A stretch of 64,000 nucleotides of DNA, from assembly GCA_044229535.1 (NCBI GenBank), contig JBGASU010000001.1, positions 806,001 to 870,000 of the forward strand, written 5' to 3'. Shown here piece by piece: positions 44,656-54,797 of the stretch; position 1 is the first letter of the stretch; each line of letters opens with the position of its first letter. This DNA is from CAZLFQ01 sp044229535. Lineage in GTDB: Bacteria > Pseudomonadota > Alphaproteobacteria > Rickettsiales > Midichloriaceae. The notes under the pieces are model-generated. The model searched no databases, had not been told where the DNA came from, and saw only the letters and a list, made by a program, of their open reading frames with translations. The translations under genes and the position numbers were made by a program.

Positions 44656-46455
44656 CTAACCAAGCCTGAATTTTACATAACTACCTGGTGCGTTTTCCAA
44701 AGGCTTAGAACCTTCTTTAATTTTTCTCGCAGCTACTTTGTCACCAGACTGTTTAGCAGCCCAGTTATTCCAATCTGTCCACCAAGAACCAGCGTTATCT
44801 TTCGCTGTTTCTAACCATTCTTTGGAAGTTTTAGCAATCTTGTCGTTTGTCCAATGGTTATATTTATTACGACTAGGATGGTTTACCACCCCAGCAACAT
44901 GCCCAGATCCACTTAACGTAAATCTAATTGGCCCAGAATAAATTTGCGTACCTCTATATGTAGATTCCCAAGGAGTAATGTGGTCTTCTCTCGTTGACAA
45001 AATATAAACTGGCACATCAACCTTCCGGAGATCAATTGGTGTATTGCATAAAGTAATGCCATTTGGCTTTGCCAATAAATTTTTCTCATACATATTACGT
45101 AAATAAAATGAATGCATCTCAGCTGGAAGCCTTGTTGAATCTGCATTCCAATACAGTATATCGAATGGGAAGGGATCTTTGCCCATTAAATAATTGTTCA
45201 CATAGAATGACCAGATCATATCATTAGCACGAATCATGCTGAATGTTTGCGCCATTTCATTGCCATCTAAATAACCTTTCTCGCTCATCCTTTTTTCTAG
45301 AGTAGAAATTTGCTCATCATCAATGAATACACTCAAATCTCCCGCCTCACTAAAATCCACTAGAGAGGTTAAAAATGTTGCTGATTTTACTGGGAAAGGC
45401 TTGGTATTTTGCGCTTTTAAATAAGCAATGGTTGCGGCAAGCAAAGTACCACCCAAACAATAACCCATGAAATGCATTTCTTTTTCGCCAGTCAAATCTT
45501 GTACAGCTTTCATTGCAGAAAGTGGGCCTTCTAACATGTAATCTTGGAATTTTTTATGCCCAAGATTTTCATCAGGATTAGCCCAAGATATCATAAATAC
45601 GGTATAACCTTGCTCGACAATCCAACGAACAAATGAGTTCTTTTCTTGTAGATCAAGAATATAATATTTATTAATCCAAGCTGGCATTATGACAACAGGA
45701 GTTTTATATACTTTTTCTGTCAAAGGCGAATACTGAATTAATTGGATTAAGTCATTTTGATAGACTACTTTACCAGGGGTTACCGCCAAGTTTTTGCCAA
45801 CTTCAAAGGCATTAAAATCAGTAGTAGTGATACGAAGCCCCTGCCCTTTAGATTTAGAAATATCTTTATATAAATTTTCCGCGCCTTTCATCAAGTTAGC
45901 ACCATTAGATGCGAGGGTCTCCTTGAGTACTTCAGGGTTTGTGATGGCAAAATTCGTAGGAGCCATTGCCTCAATCAAAAGCCTAGTATAAAATTCTAAC
46001 TTTTTCTCTTCTTTAGGGCTTAATCCTTCGACTTGTTTCACTATATCGTTAAGCCATGCCGAGTTCATAAAATACGACTGCTTAATGAAATCAAATACTG
46101 GGTTGTTTTCCCATGCCTCATCCTTGAATCTACCGTCTTTGCCAGAAGATTTATATAATGGCTCTACTGGTTGCCCTAAAAATCTTTGGGTCACATTAGA
46201 CCATAAATTTATGTAATTTTGGGTAAGCTCTATGTTGTTTTGTACAGCTTTTTGAGGATCTGACCACACTTGTTGCATCACCTGCATAAGGCTGTTGGAC
46301 ATATTTAATGGATCTAGTTTCACGTTATCAAACCCCTGATTTTGGTTAGCAAATGCGCATGTCGTGGCTTTTTGGAACGAGTCAAAAGCGTTAGCTAAAT
46401 TTTCTGAAAATTGCTTAATATCAAAAGTCTCTTGTTGAGAGTTCTGTTCAGCCAT
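44656..46455 (-). CDS. phaC: Class I poly(3-hydroxyalkanoate) synthase
   Basis: A 599-residue PHA polymerase that joins hydroxyacyl-CoA units into storage granules. The lipase-like box GYCLGGT (331-337) has the nucleophile Cys333; Asp491 (STREDHITPW) and His519 (SGSGHVAGVV) complete the triad. The length and single-subunit form indicate class I. The start at 46455 follows AAGGGG; an ATG 33 bases upstream does not. No phaA, phaB or phasin is in this window. A convergent palindrome precedes the neighbouring lipoprotein gene. Confidence 0.95.
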   Translation of the reverse strand: MAEQNSQQETFDIKQFSENLANAFDSFQKATTCAFANQNQGFDNVKLDPLNMSNSLMQVMQQVWSDPQKAVQNNIELTQNYINLWSNVTQRFLGQPVEPLYKSSGKDGRFKDEAWENNPVFDFIKQSYFMNSAWLNDIVKQVEGLSPKEEKKLEFYTRLLIEAMAPTNFAITNPEVLKETLASNGANLMKGAENLYKDISKSKGQGLRITTTDFNAFEVGKNLAVTPGKVVYQNDLIQLIQYSPLTEKVYKTPVVIMPAWINKYYILDLQEKNSFVRWIVEQGYTVFMISWANPDENLGHKKFQDYMLEGPLSAMKAVQDLTGEKEMHFMGYCLGGTLLAATIAYLKAQNTKPFPVKSATFLTSLVDFSEAGDLSVFIDDEQISTLEKRMSEKGYLDGNEMAQTFSMIRANDMIWSFYVNNYLMGKDPFPFDILYWNADSTRLPAEMHSFYLRNMYEKNLLAKPNGITLCNTPIDLRKVDVPVYILSTREDHITPWESTYRGTQIYSGPIRFTLSGSGHVAGVVNHPSRNKYNHWTNDKIAKTSKEWLETAKDNAGSWWTDWNNWAAKQSGDKVAARKIKEGSKPLENAPGSYVKFRLG

Positions 46456-46550
46456 AATTATCCCCTTGTAAGTTAGCCATAAAAACATGCTACCACGAGT
46501 TAAAATTGAGGGCTAATATTTTATTAAAATTTTTGCTATTGCACTGTTTT

Positions 46551-46582
46551 AAAAGAAAAAGACCAGCATTTGCTGGCCTTTT
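46551..46582 (-). terminator. Rho-independent terminator after rpsU
   Basis: The minus strand reads GGCCAGCA-AA-TGCTGGTC with one G-U pair followed by TTTTTC. Directly before the stem on that strand is an A-rich run, so it may work in both directions. It ends 12 bases after the rpsU stop codon. Confidence 0.8.
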
Positions 46583-46594
46583 CAATCCTAGAGA

Positions 46595-46786
46595 TTACCA
46601 ATCGGTTCTACGTCTAAGTTTGCGTCTTCTACGAAGTGCTTCAGCTGCTCTTCTTACTTTAGCTTCTGAAGGTTTCTCGAAAGCGCGTTTCATCTTCATA
46701 ACCCTGAAAATTCCTTCTCTTTGCATTTTTTTCTTCAACGCACGGAGAGCTTGATCAACGTTATTAAATCTTACTAACACTTGCAC
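46595..46786 (-). CDS. rpsU: 30S ribosomal protein S21
   Basis: A 63-residue basic protein: MQVLVRFNNVDQALRALKKKMQ start, FEKPSEAKVRRAAEA centre and an Arg/Lys tail. S21 assists selection of mRNA and assembly of the 30S platform. The length and charge are normal. It stands alone with its own terminator. Confidence 0.95.
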   Translation of the reverse strand: MQVLVRFNNVDQALRALKKKMQREGIFRVMKMKRAFEKPSEAKVRRAAEALRRRRKLRRRTDW

Positions 46787-46917
46787 AGTCTTATACCCCC
46801 TTTAGAGTATTAAGGTTAATAAATATGCAAAAAATTTGCACAAGTTTAGTTAGGTATTGGATTCTATACCACTTTTTGCCTTTTGGCAAATTGATCTATG
46901 TATTTATATCGAATAAC

Positions 46918-46951
46918 AAAAAAGCCTTGGGGACAAATCCAAGGCTTTTTT
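46918..46951. terminator. Bidirectional rho-independent terminator after rpsI
   Basis: A seven-base stem GCCTTGG / CCAAGGC with an 8-base loop is flanked by A6 on the left and T6 on the right. It lies just after the rpsI stop on the minus strand. Confidence 0.88.
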
Positions 46952-46979
46952 AAAACAAACTAGGAGGTTGTTTTTCTTA

Positions 46980-47420
46980 TTATCTCTTAGAGAATTGGAA
47001 TCTACGACGAGCTTTCTTGAAGCCGTATTTCTTACGCTCAACTTTTCTGCTATCACGTGTTAAGAAACCACCTTGACGCAATAAATCGTGGAATTCTGGG
47101 TTATCAACATCTAATGCTCTGCTGATACCGTGCCTAATTGCGCCAGCTTGACCAGATGTACCACTTCCTTCTACTGTGCACCAAACATCGTAAAGACCTA
47201 CTGAATTTGTAGCAACGAAAGGTTGGTTAACAATCATTCTCAATACCGGGCGAACCAGATACTTCTCGATCTCTTTACCATTGATAAAAATTCTGCCTTT
47301 ACCTTTAGCAATCCACACTCTTGCTGCAGCAGACTTTCTTCTGCCAGTAGAGTAGCTACGCGCTTTAGGCGCCATTACTTTTGAGATTTCTGTATATGCT
47401 TGTGCTGCTTGTTTAGCCAT
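46980..47420 (-). CDS. rpsI: 30S ribosomal protein S9
   Basis: A 146-residue protein; the conserved core (YSTGRRKSAAARVWI, GKEIEKYL, GGFLTRDSRKVERKKYG) and the C-terminal RRRFQFSKR that reaches into the P site are present. The N-terminal 15 residues are less conserved, as in alphaproteobacteria. It overlaps rplM by 8 bases, the usual rplM-rpsI pairing. Confidence 0.97.
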   Translation of the reverse strand: MAKQAAQAYTEISKVMAPKARSYSTGRRKSAAARVWIAKGKGRIFINGKEIEKYLVRPVLRMIVNQPFVATNSVGLYDVWCTVEGSGTSGQAGAIRHGISRALDVDNPEFHDLLRQGGFLTRDSRKVERKKYGFKKARRRFQFSKR

Positions 47421-47904
47421 TGCTTACTTTTCCTCTTGTATTCTTACGATTCTTTTTAGCTATATCAACTTTCACTGGTTTTTGTGCTTCATGAGGGTGC
47501 TCTGTTGAAGCGTAAACGTGAAGAGCTTTCATTTGCTTACGAGCCAAAGGGCTGTCCTTAGGCATCATTCTTTCGATTGTTTTAATAAGAACTCTCTCAG
47601 GAAACCTGCTTGAAAGTCTCTCACCAATTGTACGTTCTTTAACACCACCTGGATGTCCAGTATGCCAATAGAACACTCTATCTTCTTTTTTATTGCCAGT
47701 TACCTGTACTTTAGCTGCATTGATAACAATTACGTTATCTCCTGAATCTAGACTTGGAGAGTAACGCGCCTTGTGTTTACCACGCAATATTTTTGCAATT
47801 TCTGCTGCTAATCTACCAAGAACCACATTCTCAGCATCGATTACTAGCCAATTCTTGGTATTATCACCACGCTTTGCGATGTATGTACCTGCTGTATACG
47901 ACAT
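47413..47904 (-). CDS. rplM: 50S ribosomal protein L13
   Basis: A 163-residue protein with WLVIDAENVVLGRLAAEIAKILRGKHK (key VLGRLA) and the RMMPK and GHPGG motifs of L13. It is an early 50S assembly protein. It begins the rplM-rpsI pair; nuoI is divergent upstream. Confidence 0.97.
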   Translation of the reverse strand: MSYTAGTYIAKRGDNTKNWLVIDAENVVLGRLAAEIAKILRGKHKARYSPSLDSGDNVIVINAAKVQVTGNKKEDRVFYWHTGHPGGVKERTIGERLSSRFPERVLIKTIERMMPKDSPLARKQMKALHVYASTEHPHEAQKPVKVDIAKKNRKNTRGKVSNG

Positions 47905-48040
47905 ATTATTATCTAAATATTATTTCTTAAGGTGACTGATTATGTATTGCTAATGCCTATTTGTCAATAAGGTATTTATACTATTTACTAAAAGCCTTTT
48001 TGAAGCTATTAATGTATAGAGAATAAATTAGTTTAGTTCC

Positions 48041-48538
48041 ATGTTTTTACGTAAAAAAGTGATCTTTTGGCTCAAAGCCTTCTCTCTTTATGAGCTGTTA
48101 ATAGGCTTCTATCTTACCCTTATATATATGTTTAAAAAGCGTGCAACCCTTAATTATCCTTATGAAAAAGGAATGCTGAGTCCTAGATTTCGTGGCGAGC
48201 ATGCCTTAAGGCGTTATCCGAATGGGGAAGAACGTTGTATCGCTTGTAAACTTTGCGAAGCTATTTGCCCAGCTCAGGCTATAAGTATTGAGGCAGAAGA
48301 ACGTGCGGATGGCAGTAGACGTACCACTCGTTACGATATCGATATGACAAAATGTATTTACTGTGGGCTGTGCCAAGAAGCTTGCCCTGTAGACGCTATA
48401 GTTGAGACTTCAAGTTTTGAGTATGCCACTGAAACACATGAAGAACTGCTTTATAACAAAGAGAAGCTTCTAGAAAATGGCGAAAGATACGAGCGCATGA
48501 TTGCCAATAATATTCAAGCTGACGCGAAGTACAGATAA
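48041..48538 (+). CDS. nuoI: NADH-quinone oxidoreductase subunit I
   Basis: A 165-residue complex I subunit. Two 4Fe-4S motifs are visible: CIACKLCEAICP (about 65-76) and CIYCGLCQEACP (about 104-115), the N6a and N6b centres. The hydrophobic N-terminal helix (SLYELLIGFYLTLIYMF) anchors it to the membrane arm. It is isolated from other nuo genes here, as in some Rickettsiales where the nuo operon is split. Its end lies 5 bases from the convergent dnaE. Confidence 0.95.
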   Translation: MFLRKKVIFWLKAFSLYELLIGFYLTLIYMFKKRATLNYPYEKGMLSPRFRGEHALRRYPNGEERCIACKLCEAICPAQAISIEAEERADGSRRTTRYDIDMTKCIYCGLCQEACPVDAIVETSSFEYATETHEELLYNKEKLLENGERYERMIANNIQADAKYR

Positions 48539-48543
48539 ATTAA

Positions 48544-51500
48544 CTATTCCTCATGGTAAATCACCCCGTTTGCAGCCTTCAGAAGCTGCTCGCCCTTAGG
48601 GTCTATGCACATATTGGCAGCGGTCTTAAAGTACACAACGTTGCCATTGACCTCCATACTAATCTTGAGCCTTTTACCTGTTGCTGAGATATTGTCTTTA
48701 ATTAGAGGTATTATACTAGAATCCTTAACATGAATATGCACAGATGTTTGGACATTACTTAGGGCGGCATCAATACTGGAAACCCCCTCAACAATTACTC
48801 GCAAGCCTGTATCATCACGCCTAGCGTCCACCCTGAATACTGCAATTTTTCCAGGCATAAGGTTAGGCTCATGTTCTATCAATAACTTCTCATTAAAAAT
48901 ACATATCTCAAGCAGGCCAGATCTATCTGAAATCTGTATAAAGGCATATTTACCTTTGGGTGAAGATTTTATTTTACGAGTAGTAACAACACCAGCAACA
49001 GAAAATTTTGAACCTTTGATACTTGCCCTACTTTCAACCCCAGTTGATTCAACTATAAATGCTTTTGCCAGCTTTGCTGAATACTCTTCAAGAGGATGTG
49101 CAGACAAATAAAATCCAAAGGCTTCAAACTCAGCGCTCAATTTTTCTTGGGCGCTCCACTGCGCGGCACTTCTTAAAGAAGGCTTTGATATACATATATC
49201 ATCCAAACCTCCAAATAACCCTAGTTGAGAAGTATTTTTTTCTTTTTTGTAGAGCGTAGAATATCTGAGTAATAGCTCTGTGTTTTCCAGCACTTCTCGT
49301 CTATTCTCGTACATACCATCAAAAGCACCAGACTTAGCAAAGCTTTCGATCAACCTTTTATTTATTGATGACTCTTCACACCTTTCAAAAAAGTCGTAAA
49401 GTGATTTGAATTTACCATTAACCTCTCTTTCTTTTTCAATCATCTCGGAAGCTTTCATCCCAACATTTTTCAATCCAGCCAATCCAAATCTAATAGCCTC
49501 ACCCTCAATTGAAAAAGCTGGCTTAGAGTAATTAACATCAGGAGGTAATATTTTTATATCTAGATGCTTAGCATCTTCTAGGAAAAGGTTGATCTTATCT
49601 GTGTCATCAATCTCTAGGTTTAACGATGCTACTAAAAATTCTAGCGTATAGTTGGCTTTCAAATATGCTGTTTGATAAGAAATAATCGCATATGCAGCAG
49701 CGTGCGATTTATTGAAGCCATAACTTGCAAATTTTTCGATGAGCGCAAATATCTCATCAGCTTTATTTTTATCAATCCCATTTTTTATGCAGCCTTGTAC
49801 GAAATCATCGCGCTGCGCTTCCATCTCAGCTTTAATTTTTTTACCCATAGCACGGCGAAGTAAATCTGCTCCACCTAAAGTGTATCCTGCAAGCGCACGA
49901 GCAATTTCCATTACTTGCTCTTGGTACACTATAATTCCATAAGTTTCCTTCAATATACTTTCCATCTTAGGATGCAAGTATTCAGGCGTTTCCAGCCCAT
50001 GCTTTCTATTTATATAGCTTGGGATATTATCCATAGGGCCTGGTCTATATAAAGAACCAAGCGCGATTAAATCGCCAATAGAATCGGGTTTTAACTTTTT
50101 GATTGCCTCACGCATACCAGCTCCCTCAAACTGGAATACGCCTACTGTTTCTGCTCTAGATAACATCTGATAAGTTTTTGCATCATCCAAAGGCAACGTG
50201 CTCAAATCTATTTTGATACCGCGTTTCTCTATAAGCTTACAAGACCATGAAATTACCGTAAGCGTTTTCAAACCTAGAAAATCGAATTTAACCAGCCCTG
50301 CAGCTTCAGCGTATTTCATAGAGTACTGCACGGCACTCATTGTAGAATTCGCGTCTTTATACAGAGGAACTAACTCTACAATTGGCCGGTCGGCAATTAC
50401 TATACCAGCAGCGTGCGTTGATACGTGTCGATTTAATCCTTCAAGCTGCAAACTAATTGATAATAATTTGGCGATATTTTCATCATTATCACGTTGGTTT
50501 TGCAGCTCCTTATCTAAATTTATCGCTTCCCCTAAAGTTACTGGATTTGCTGGGTTATTTGGCACCATTTTGCAAATTTTATCTATGGCATTATAAGGCA
50601 TGCTTAAAACACGACCAACGTCGCGCAATACTGCACGCGCTTGTAACTTCCCAAAAGTTATGATTTGTGCGACCCGATCTTTTCCGTATTTTTCTTGCAC
50701 ATAATTGATTACTTCTTCGCGCCTGTCCTGACAAAAATCTATATCAAAATCGGGCATCGATACACGGTCAGGATTCAAGAACCTTTCAAAAAGCAATCCA
50801 AACTGTAATGGATCAAGATCTGTTATCTCAAGCGCCCACGCTACAACCGAACCAGCTCCAGACCCTCTACCTGGACCTACTGGAATTCCTTGTGATTTAC
50901 TCCATTTTATGAAGTCAGATACTATTAAAAAATACCCAGCGTAATTCATTTTATTTATAACGCCGAGTTCAAATTTTATACGTTCAAAATATTTTTCTCT
51001 TTCTGCCCCATCGGTAATATTGGCTATTCTTTTTTCCAAGCCAGAAGTAGCCATTTTTTCTAAAACTTCTGCTTCACTTACAACTCCATCTGCAGCAAAA
51101 CTAGGAAGCAATGGGTTGCGGCTTTCTGAAAAAACTTGGCATTTTCTTGCAATAACAACTGTATTTTGGATTGCCTCTGGTAAATCTTTAAAAAGCTCTA
51201 CCATCTCTTCTTGTGACTTAAAATAGCTCTGGGGATTAGCTTTTGGCCTGTCTTCTTCAATTACATATCTAGCATTAGATATACATATAAAAGCGTCTTG
51301 TGCTTCAACAGTTTCTTTTTTCAAAAAGCACACAGAATTTGTGGCAACGATACTAATATCTAACTCATACGCTAAATCTAAAATAGCTTCTTCAAACTCA
51401 AAATTGATTTCGCTACGACAAATCTCTATGTAAAGATCTTTTGCAAAAACATCTTTAAGAGATTGCAAATGCTCTTTTAATTCTGCAATTTTATTTTCTT

Positions 51501-51906
51501 TGAATAATATTTTCTCATGGCTATTAGGCCCTGCTGTTAAAGCAATTAAACCTGAAGAATTTGCTATAAAGTAGTCGTATGGAACAACATTTTTCCCTTC
51601 GCTGCTTAGATATATATAACTAGATAGCTTGAGGAGATTTTTATAACCATCATCATTCTTGGCAAATAAAATGACTTCACTATTTATTGATTTTTTTGTG
51701 ATAGATAGACATAAACCCACAAGCGGTTGTACACCGCTTTTTTGAGCCTCCATTGAGAATTCTAAAGAAGCGCACAAGTTATTTGTATCGGTTATAGCCA
51801 CGGCAGGAATCTTACTTTGTGCACAGTGCTTCACTAGGTCTTTGATTTTTATAACCCCAAGACCTAAAGAATAATCTGTAAACAACCTAAGATGAACGAA
51901 CTGCAT
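48544..51906 (-). CDS. dnaE: DNA polymerase III alpha subunit
   Basis: A 1120-residue replicative polymerase. The N-terminal PHP domain starts FVHLRLFTDYSLGLG; the palm has GPGRGSGAGSVVAWAL and the catalytic PDFDIDFCQDRREEV segment (about 390-405). Fingers and tau-binding regions follow (YRPGPMDNIPSYI, QEQVMEIAR, GFNKSHAAAYA), and the C terminus has the OB-fold (KSSPKGKYAFIQISDRSG). The length is normal and no intein is visible. It is a single transcription unit. Confidence 0.97.
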   Translation of the reverse strand: MQFVHLRLFTDYSLGLGVIKIKDLVKHCAQSKIPAVAITDTNNLCASLEFSMEAQKSGVQPLVGLCLSITKKSINSEVILFAKNDDGYKNLLKLSSYIYLSSEGKNVVPYDYFIANSSGLIALTAGPNSHEKILFKENKIAELKEHLQSLKDVFAKDLYIEICRSEINFEFEEAILDLAYELDISIVATNSVCFLKKETVEAQDAFICISNARYVIEEDRPKANPQSYFKSQEEMVELFKDLPEAIQNTVVIARKCQVFSESRNPLLPSFAADGVVSEAEVLEKMATSGLEKRIANITDGAEREKYFERIKFELGVINKMNYAGYFLIVSDFIKWSKSQGIPVGPGRGSGAGSVVAWALEITDLDPLQFGLLFERFLNPDRVSMPDFDIDFCQDRREEVINYVQEKYGKDRVAQIITFGKLQARAVLRDVGRVLSMPYNAIDKICKMVPNNPANPVTLGEAINLDKELQNQRDNDENIAKLLSISLQLEGLNRHVSTHAAGIVIADRPIVELVPLYKDANSTMSAVQYSMKYAEAAGLVKFDFLGLKTLTVISWSCKLIEKRGIKIDLSTLPLDDAKTYQMLSRAETVGVFQFEGAGMREAIKKLKPDSIGDLIALGSLYRPGPMDNIPSYINRKHGLETPEYLHPKMESILKETYGIIVYQEQVMEIARALAGYTLGGADLLRRAMGKKIKAEMEAQRDDFVQGCIKNGIDKNKADEIFALIEKFASYGFNKSHAAAYAIISYQTAYLKANYTLEFLVASLNLEIDDTDKINLFLEDAKHLDIKILPPDVNYSKPAFSIEGEAIRFGLAGLKNVGMKASEMIEKEREVNGKFKSLYDFFERCEESSINKRLIESFAKSGAFDGMYENRREVLENTELLLRYSTLYKKEKNTSQLGLFGGLDDICISKPSLRSAAQWSAQEKLSAEFEAFGFYLSAHPLEEYSAKLAKAFIVESTGVESRASIKGSKFSVAGVVTTRKIKSSPKGKYAFIQISDRSGLLEICIFNEKLLIEHEPNLMPGKIAVFRVDARRDDTGLRVIVEGVSSIDAALSNVQTSVHIHVKDSSIIPLIKDNISATGKRLKISMEVNGNVVYFKTAANMCIDPKGEQLLKAANGVIYHEE

Positions 51907-51986
51907 TAATCATAAATGTGTGTTAGAAATGATAATTTAGTACAAGTATTGGATAATCGAAAGAAATATTTATTTGAGTTGTGAAA

Positions 51987-52349
51987 TCAGCTTCTTTCCA
52001 ACACTACATATGCAATTGCATACGTGCGCTCGTCTGAGATAGAAAGATGAATTTTGAGCTTAGAGTAACGTTCGTCAACTTTTATATACGGCCTACCTTT
52101 TTCATCGTTCAAAACACTGATACGATTAAATGATATTTCCTCACCAATTCCAGTGCCTAAAGCTTTAGCAAAAGCCTCTTTTGCGGAAAATCTCTTTGCC
52201 AAATATGCAACGTATTGTGTGGGTTCTATAGGGGCTAAATCTAACTCTTCTTCTGAGAAAATTTTATTGAGGAACTTTTCACCATTCTTTTCAAGAAGGC
52301 GTTCTATTCGCGATATTTTAACTATATCACAACCAATTCCGTGAATCAT
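51987..52349 (-). CDS. acpS: Holo-[acyl-carrier-protein] synthase
   Basis: A 120-residue phosphopantetheinyl transferase. GIGCDIVKISRIERL (4-18) carries the Mg-binding Asp8 and RFSAKEAFAKALGTGIG (about 53-69) the second acidic residue Glu58. It transfers phosphopantetheine from CoA to ACP for fatty-acid synthesis. It overlaps the upstream unknown gene by 4 bases, so they are co-translated. Confidence 0.95.
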   Translation of the reverse strand: MIHGIGCDIVKISRIERLLEKNGEKFLNKIFSEEELDLAPIEPTQYVAYLAKRFSAKEAFAKALGTGIGEEISFNRISVLNDEKGRPYIKVDERYSKLKIHLSISDERTYAIAYVVLERS

Positions 52350-52933
52350 GCCGCTGCAACAACCTGCTGAACTTTATTTTGTCTTTCAAGTTCAAGTCTA
52401 GCAGCAAATGTGTTTCTCGCAATAGCTGGTTGTATATTTGGTTCAGCAACATTCGTAGCTGATGTAGTATGGTTCTTTAATGATTTGAGGAGTTCATCTG
52501 TAAACATCGCCCTTGCCAAATCCTGAGGAATTGAAGGAGATATAGAATTAGCTTTTTGCTCGTCGATCTTATAAAGAACTTGTTTTACTGGAAATAATGA
52601 AGGCACATCTCTAGTTCCTCTCACCTCAACAGATACGCTATTACCATTAGTGTTAAAATTAAAACTAGAAAGAAAGCTTTTCGCGAACAAATCTTGCTGC
52701 TTAGTAGATAAGTTTGCTAGTACATTATTTAAGATAGAACAAACATCTTCTAGCAATTTCAGCACTTCTGGATTATGGCCAGTATATAAAGTTTTTTCAC
52801 CATGATAGAAAAATTCTCTATCACATTTCAAAACCCAATTTAATTGAGTGGTTACAAATTTAGCTAAATCGAAAGTAGTATCTCCTACCTTAGAAAGAAC
52901 TGGATTTGCTTGTTTTAAAATATCTAGAGCCAT
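52346..52933 (-). CDS. Unrecognised protein between aspS and acpS
   Basis: A 195-residue protein I cannot assign. It is mostly amphipathic helices, with no signal peptide or membrane segment. A central segment (SVSVEVRGTRDVPSLF, about 99-114) could be a beta region, and the tail from 170 is a charged helix (ARLELERQNKVQQ) ending in VVAAA. It starts 10 bases after the aspS stop and overlaps acpS by 4 bases, so it is part of an aspS-unknown-acpS operon. The start MALDILKQANPVL is preceded by a GAAGG-like site. Confidence 0.6.
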   Translation of the reverse strand: MALDILKQANPVLSKVGDTTFDLAKFVTTQLNWVLKCDREFFYHGEKTLYTGHNPEVLKLLEDVCSILNNVLANLSTKQQDLFAKSFLSSFNFNTNGNSVSVEVRGTRDVPSLFPVKQVLYKIDEQKANSISPSIPQDLARAMFTDELLKSLKNHTTSATNVAEPNIQPAIARNTFAARLELERQNKVQQVVAAA

Positions 52934-52943
52934 TTTCCTTCCC

Positions 52944-54797
52944 CTATGAATTAGCTACTTTCTTTTCATCTTTTTCCAACGCATCTTTTGCAACTGGCGA
53001 AAGAACCAAGTTTAATTCTCTTAACTGTTTCATCGTAGCAACTGAAGGTGCATTCATCAAGACATCTTGCGCGTTTTGATTTAACGGAAAACAAATCACT
53101 TCTCTAATGTTTGGTTCGTTTGCAAGCAACATAACAATCCTATCAATCCCTGGAGCTAAACCACCGTGTGGAGGTGCTCCAAATTTGAAAGCACGAATCA
53201 TGCCACCAAATCTGTTATCCACTTCAGTGTTAGAGTACCCAGCAATTTCAAAAGCTTTGTACATTAATTCTGGTTTATGATTTCTGATCGCACCACTGCA
53301 TAGCTCAATACCGTTACAAACTATATCGTATTGGTGAGCGGTTAGTTTTAGTTGTTTCTCTTTTGTATCTGCAGCTTCTAGAGCTTCTAAGCCACCTTGT
53401 GGCATAGAGAATGGGTTGTGCGAGAAATCTACTTTTTTATCATCTTCATTCCACTCATAGAATGGGAAGTCAACGATCCAGCAGAATTTAAATATGTTTT
53501 TCTCAATTAGATCCAAATCTTCACCAAGTTTTGTTCTAACTTTGCCAGCTATTTTTGCAGCTTCTAGTTCTAAATCACATGCAAAGAATACTGTATCTCC
53601 CGCACCAACATTGGTATGCGCTTTAAGTTGGGCATGCTTTTCTTCAGACAGGAATTTCGCGATTGGTCCTTTGCCAGCACCTGCATCATCATAAGAAATG
53701 TATGCAAGTCCTTTTGCACCAAGTTCTGTTTGAGCGTAAGCAATCATTTTATCATAAAAGCTTCTTGGCTCATTTGCTGTTTTTGGCGCAGGAATTGCAC
53801 GAACAACGCAACCTTTTTTAATAGATTCTCTGAAAATTGTGAACTCAGAATCTTTAAAGATCTCAGTCGCATCAACTATTTCAATCGGGTTTCTCAAATC
53901 TGGTTTATCAGAGCCGTATTTCAGCATTGAATCCCAATATTTAATTCTTGGGAACGGCGCTGGAGTTACTGTATATGTTGAGAATTCTTTGAATATTCCG
54001 TATAGGACTGGCTCGATTGTTGCGAACACATCTTCTTGTGTTACAAAAGACATTTCAATATCTAGCTGGTAGAATTCGCCTGGCGCACGATCTGCACGCG
54101 CATCTTCATCTCTGAAACATGGGGCAATTTGGAAGTATCTATCAAATCCAGAAACCATCAACAATTGTTTGAACTGTTGAGGCGCTTGTGGAAGTGCATA
54201 GAATTTTCCAGGGTGTGTTCTGCTTGGAACTAAAAAGTCACGCGCACCTTCAGGTGAGCTTGCAGTTAAAATTGGTGTTTGGAATTCGGTGAACCCAGCT
54301 TCGATCATTCTTCTTCTAACAGAAGAAATAACGTTGTTACGAAGCATGATGTTTTTATGCATCTTTTCACGTCTTAGGTCTAAGAATCTATATTTCAAAC
54401 GCAAGTCTTCTGGGAATTGATAATCTGCATTTACGTTGATAGGCAATGTATCTGCACGAGAAATAACTTCAAAATCTTTTACTACAACTTCAATATCACC
54501 CGTTACCATTTCAGGGTTAACTGTCTCTGCCGATCTTGCAACCACAGTACCAGTTACTGTGAACACACTTTCATAGCTCAAGGTTGTTAGATCTTGATAT
54601 TTTGCAGCATCTAGAAAGTTGATGCTTTGATCTTGGTCGGAAGTTACGATTTGAGTAACTCCATAATGATCTCTCAAATCAATAAAATATACGCCACCGT
54701 GGTCGCGTTTACGGTGTAACCAACCAGATAATTTTACTTCCGTGCCGACATGAGATTTGCCCAACTGCCCGCAGTTATGTGTTCTGTACTTATGCAT
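52944..54797 (-). CDS. aspS: Aspartyl-tRNA synthetase
   Basis: A 617-residue class II synthetase. The OB-fold anticodon-binding domain starts MHKYRTHNCGQLGKSHVG and contains RKRDHGGVYFIDLRDHYG. Motif 2 has FRDEDARADRAPGEFYQLDIEMSF and motif 3 GGLAPGIDRIVMLL, with a bacterial GAD insertion between. The start at 54797 is set by the family N terminus; the frame stays open 144 codons upstream but that part lacks AspRS homology. Whether it also charges tRNA-Asn cannot be told. Confidence 0.96.
   Translation of the reverse strand: MHKYRTHNCGQLGKSHVGTEVKLSGWLHRKRDHGGVYFIDLRDHYGVTQIVTSDQDQSINFLDAAKYQDLTTLSYESVFTVTGTVVARSAETVNPEMVTGDIEVVVKDFEVISRADTLPINVNADYQFPEDLRLKYRFLDLRREKMHKNIMLRNNVISSVRRRMIEAGFTEFQTPILTASSPEGARDFLVPSRTHPGKFYALPQAPQQFKQLLMVSGFDRYFQIAPCFRDEDARADRAPGEFYQLDIEMSFVTQEDVFATIEPVLYGIFKEFSTYTVTPAPFPRIKYWDSMLKYGSDKPDLRNPIEIVDATEIFKDSEFTIFRESIKKGCVVRAIPAPKTANEPRSFYDKMIAYAQTELGAKGLAYISYDDAGAGKGPIAKFLSEEKHAQLKAHTNVGAGDTVFFACDLELEAAKIAGKVRTKLGEDLDLIEKNIFKFCWIVDFPFYEWNEDDKKVDFSHNPFSMPQGGLEALEAADTKEKQLKLTAHQYDIVCNGIELCSGAIRNHKPELMYKAFEIAGYSNTEVDNRFGGMIRAFKFGAPPHGGLAPGIDRIVMLLANEPNIREVICFPLNQNAQDVLMNAPSVATMKQLRELNLVLSPVAKDALEKDEKKVANS

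Noticed and set aside
48544..51906. Intein or split dnaE
   Set aside because: The frame is continuous, of normal length, and the conserved polymerase motifs are uninterrupted.
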